From assembly GCA_009691645.1 (NCBI GenBank), contig SIAT01000101.1:1-6704 (forward strand): a stretch of 6,704 bases of DNA, given 5' to 3'. Shown here piece by piece: positions 6,085-6,704 of the stretch. Below the pieces are notes generated by a model, which had not been told where the DNA came from, did no database searches, and saw only the letters and a list, made by a program, of their open reading frames with translations. The number at the start of each line of letters is the position of its first letter. Within the stretch, counting starts at the first letter, position 1. The translations under genes were made by a program, and so were the position numbers. The DNA comes from Pedosphaera sp. Lineage in GTDB: Bacteria > Verrucomicrobiota > Verrucomicrobiia > Limisphaerales > SIAT01.

Positions 6085-6704
6085 ATGAAAATCCTCCGGC
6101 ACGCCCGCGAACTCGATCGAGGCCCGCGCAAAGCCTGCCTCGCCATCGGCGTGTTTGACGGCGTGCATCTCGGCCATCAGCAGGTCATCCGCCAAGCCGT
6201 CGCCGATGCCCGCCAGCACGAGAGTCTCGCCGTCGTCGTCACCTTCGATGCCCATCCGAACACCGTCGTCGCGCCGGCACGCGTCCCGCCGTTGCTGCAA
6301 TCGCTGCCGCAAAAACTTCGCGCCATCGCCGCGCTCGATGCGGACGCCACGTTGTTGCTGCACTTCGATAAAACATTGAGCCAGCAGCCCGCCGAGGAAT
6401 TCATCCGCACCCTCGCACGCGACCTCGGCCCGCTCGCCAGCCTCTGTGTCGGAGGCGACTTCACCTTCGGCCACCAACGCGGCGGCAATGTGGCACTGCT
6501 CAAAAACCTCGGTGGCGAGCTGGGATTCGCCGTTCACGGTCTCGCCTCGGTTGCCTTGAACAACGAACCGGTCAGCAGCACACGTATCCGCGAAGCCGTT
6601 CGCCACGGCGATTTTGACACCGCCGGACAAATGCTCGGCCGAACCTTTTCATTGGCCGGCGAAATTGTTCGCGGTGACGCGCGCGGTCGCGAACTCGGTT
6701 TTCC
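6085..6704 (+). CDS. ribF: Bifunctional riboflavin kinase / FAD synthetase RibF (partial, 3' end outside window)
   Basis: RibF phosphorylates riboflavin to FMN and adenylates FMN to FAD. The 206 residues visible cover the N-terminal nucleotidyltransferase (FAD synthetase) domain: AIGVFDGVHLGHQQVI (20-35, HxGH-type ATP site), VVTFDAHP (51-58), VGGDFTFGHQRGGN (122-135) and VSSTRIREAV (163-172). They then enter the flavokinase domain at GRTFSLAGEIVRGDARGRE (185-203). The reading frame is open to the edge. ATG 6085 lies three bases after the truB stop and begins close to the conserved FDGVH block, as expected. There is no clear Shine-Dalgarno sequence. Adjacency of truB and ribF is also found in Bacillus (truB-ribC) and other bacteria. 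No FMN riboswitch sequence is seen upstream, so expression would follow the operon. Confidence 0.96.
   Translation, partial: MKILRHARELDRGPRKACLAIGVFDGVHLGHQQVIRQAVADARQHESLAVVVTFDAHPNTVVAPARVPPLLQSLPQKLRAIAALDADATLLLHFDKTLSQQPAEEFIRTLARDLGPLASLCVGGDFTFGHQRGGNVALLKNLGGELGFAVHGLASVALNNEPVSSTRIREAVRHGDFDTAGQMLGRTFSLAGEIVRGDARGRELGF

Noticed and set aside
6061..6090. FMN riboswitch or other leader before ribF
   Set aside because: Only three bases separate truB and ribF, so there is no room for one.
4498..6630. 710-codon open frame on the minus strand across the DHH gene, truB and ribF
   Set aside because: It is codon-aligned with three + strand genes that share one frame. Its stops could only come from sense TTA, CTA or TCA codons, which are rare in this GC-rich DNA. 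The sense genes have full family motifs and the antisense product resembles nothing known.

Overview
This window is one co-directional, GC-rich (about 60% by eye) housekeeping operon for transcription elongation, translation initiation and RNA maturation, in a single order on the + strand: nusA, infB, rbfA, a DHH-family phosphoesterase (NrnA-like), truB and the start of ribF. Gene order resembles the nusA-infB cluster found across bacteria. The protein sequences (a 425-residue NusA with one C-terminal helix-hairpin-helix region, a 792-residue IF2, a 236-residue TruB without a C-terminal PUA domain) and the general absence of Shine-Dalgarno sequences suggest a Verrucomicrobiota-like bacterium. 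That assignment is an impression from the sequence and has not been tested.

Layout: bases 1-64 hold the N-terminus of a divergent minus-strand gene that runs out of the window. Bases 65-294 are a divergent intergenic region with a 13-base-period direct repeat (102-124), a good sigma70-type promoter (160-188) and, 41 bases before the nusA ATG, a hairpin plus T-run with the form of an intrinsic terminator (229-253). nusA (295-1572) is followed by a 42-base gap with a GC-rich stem-loop, then infB (1615-3993), a 28-base gap with the only clear Shine-Dalgarno sequence seen, and rbfA (4022-4390). From there the genes are packed tightly: rbfA and the DHH gene overlap by ATGA, the DHH stop abuts the truB ATG, and truB and ribF are 3 bases apart. 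ribF is cut by the right edge.

How the genes work together: NusA controls pausing and termination by RNA polymerase. IF2 places initiator tRNA on the 30S subunit. RbfA matures the 30S subunit in the cold. TruB makes pseudouridine 55 in tRNA. The DHH enzyme probably clears nanoRNAs and/or pAp. RibF makes FMN and FAD. The cluster lacks rimP upstream of nusA and lacks ylxR/ylxQ-type genes between nusA and infB.

I found no mobile element, CRISPR array, RNA gene or clearly new system. The most interesting signal is regulatory: a promoter followed within about 35 bases by a terminator-like hairpin in the nusA leader. This fits autoregulation of nusA by NusA-stimulated attenuation, as described for Bacillus subtilis.
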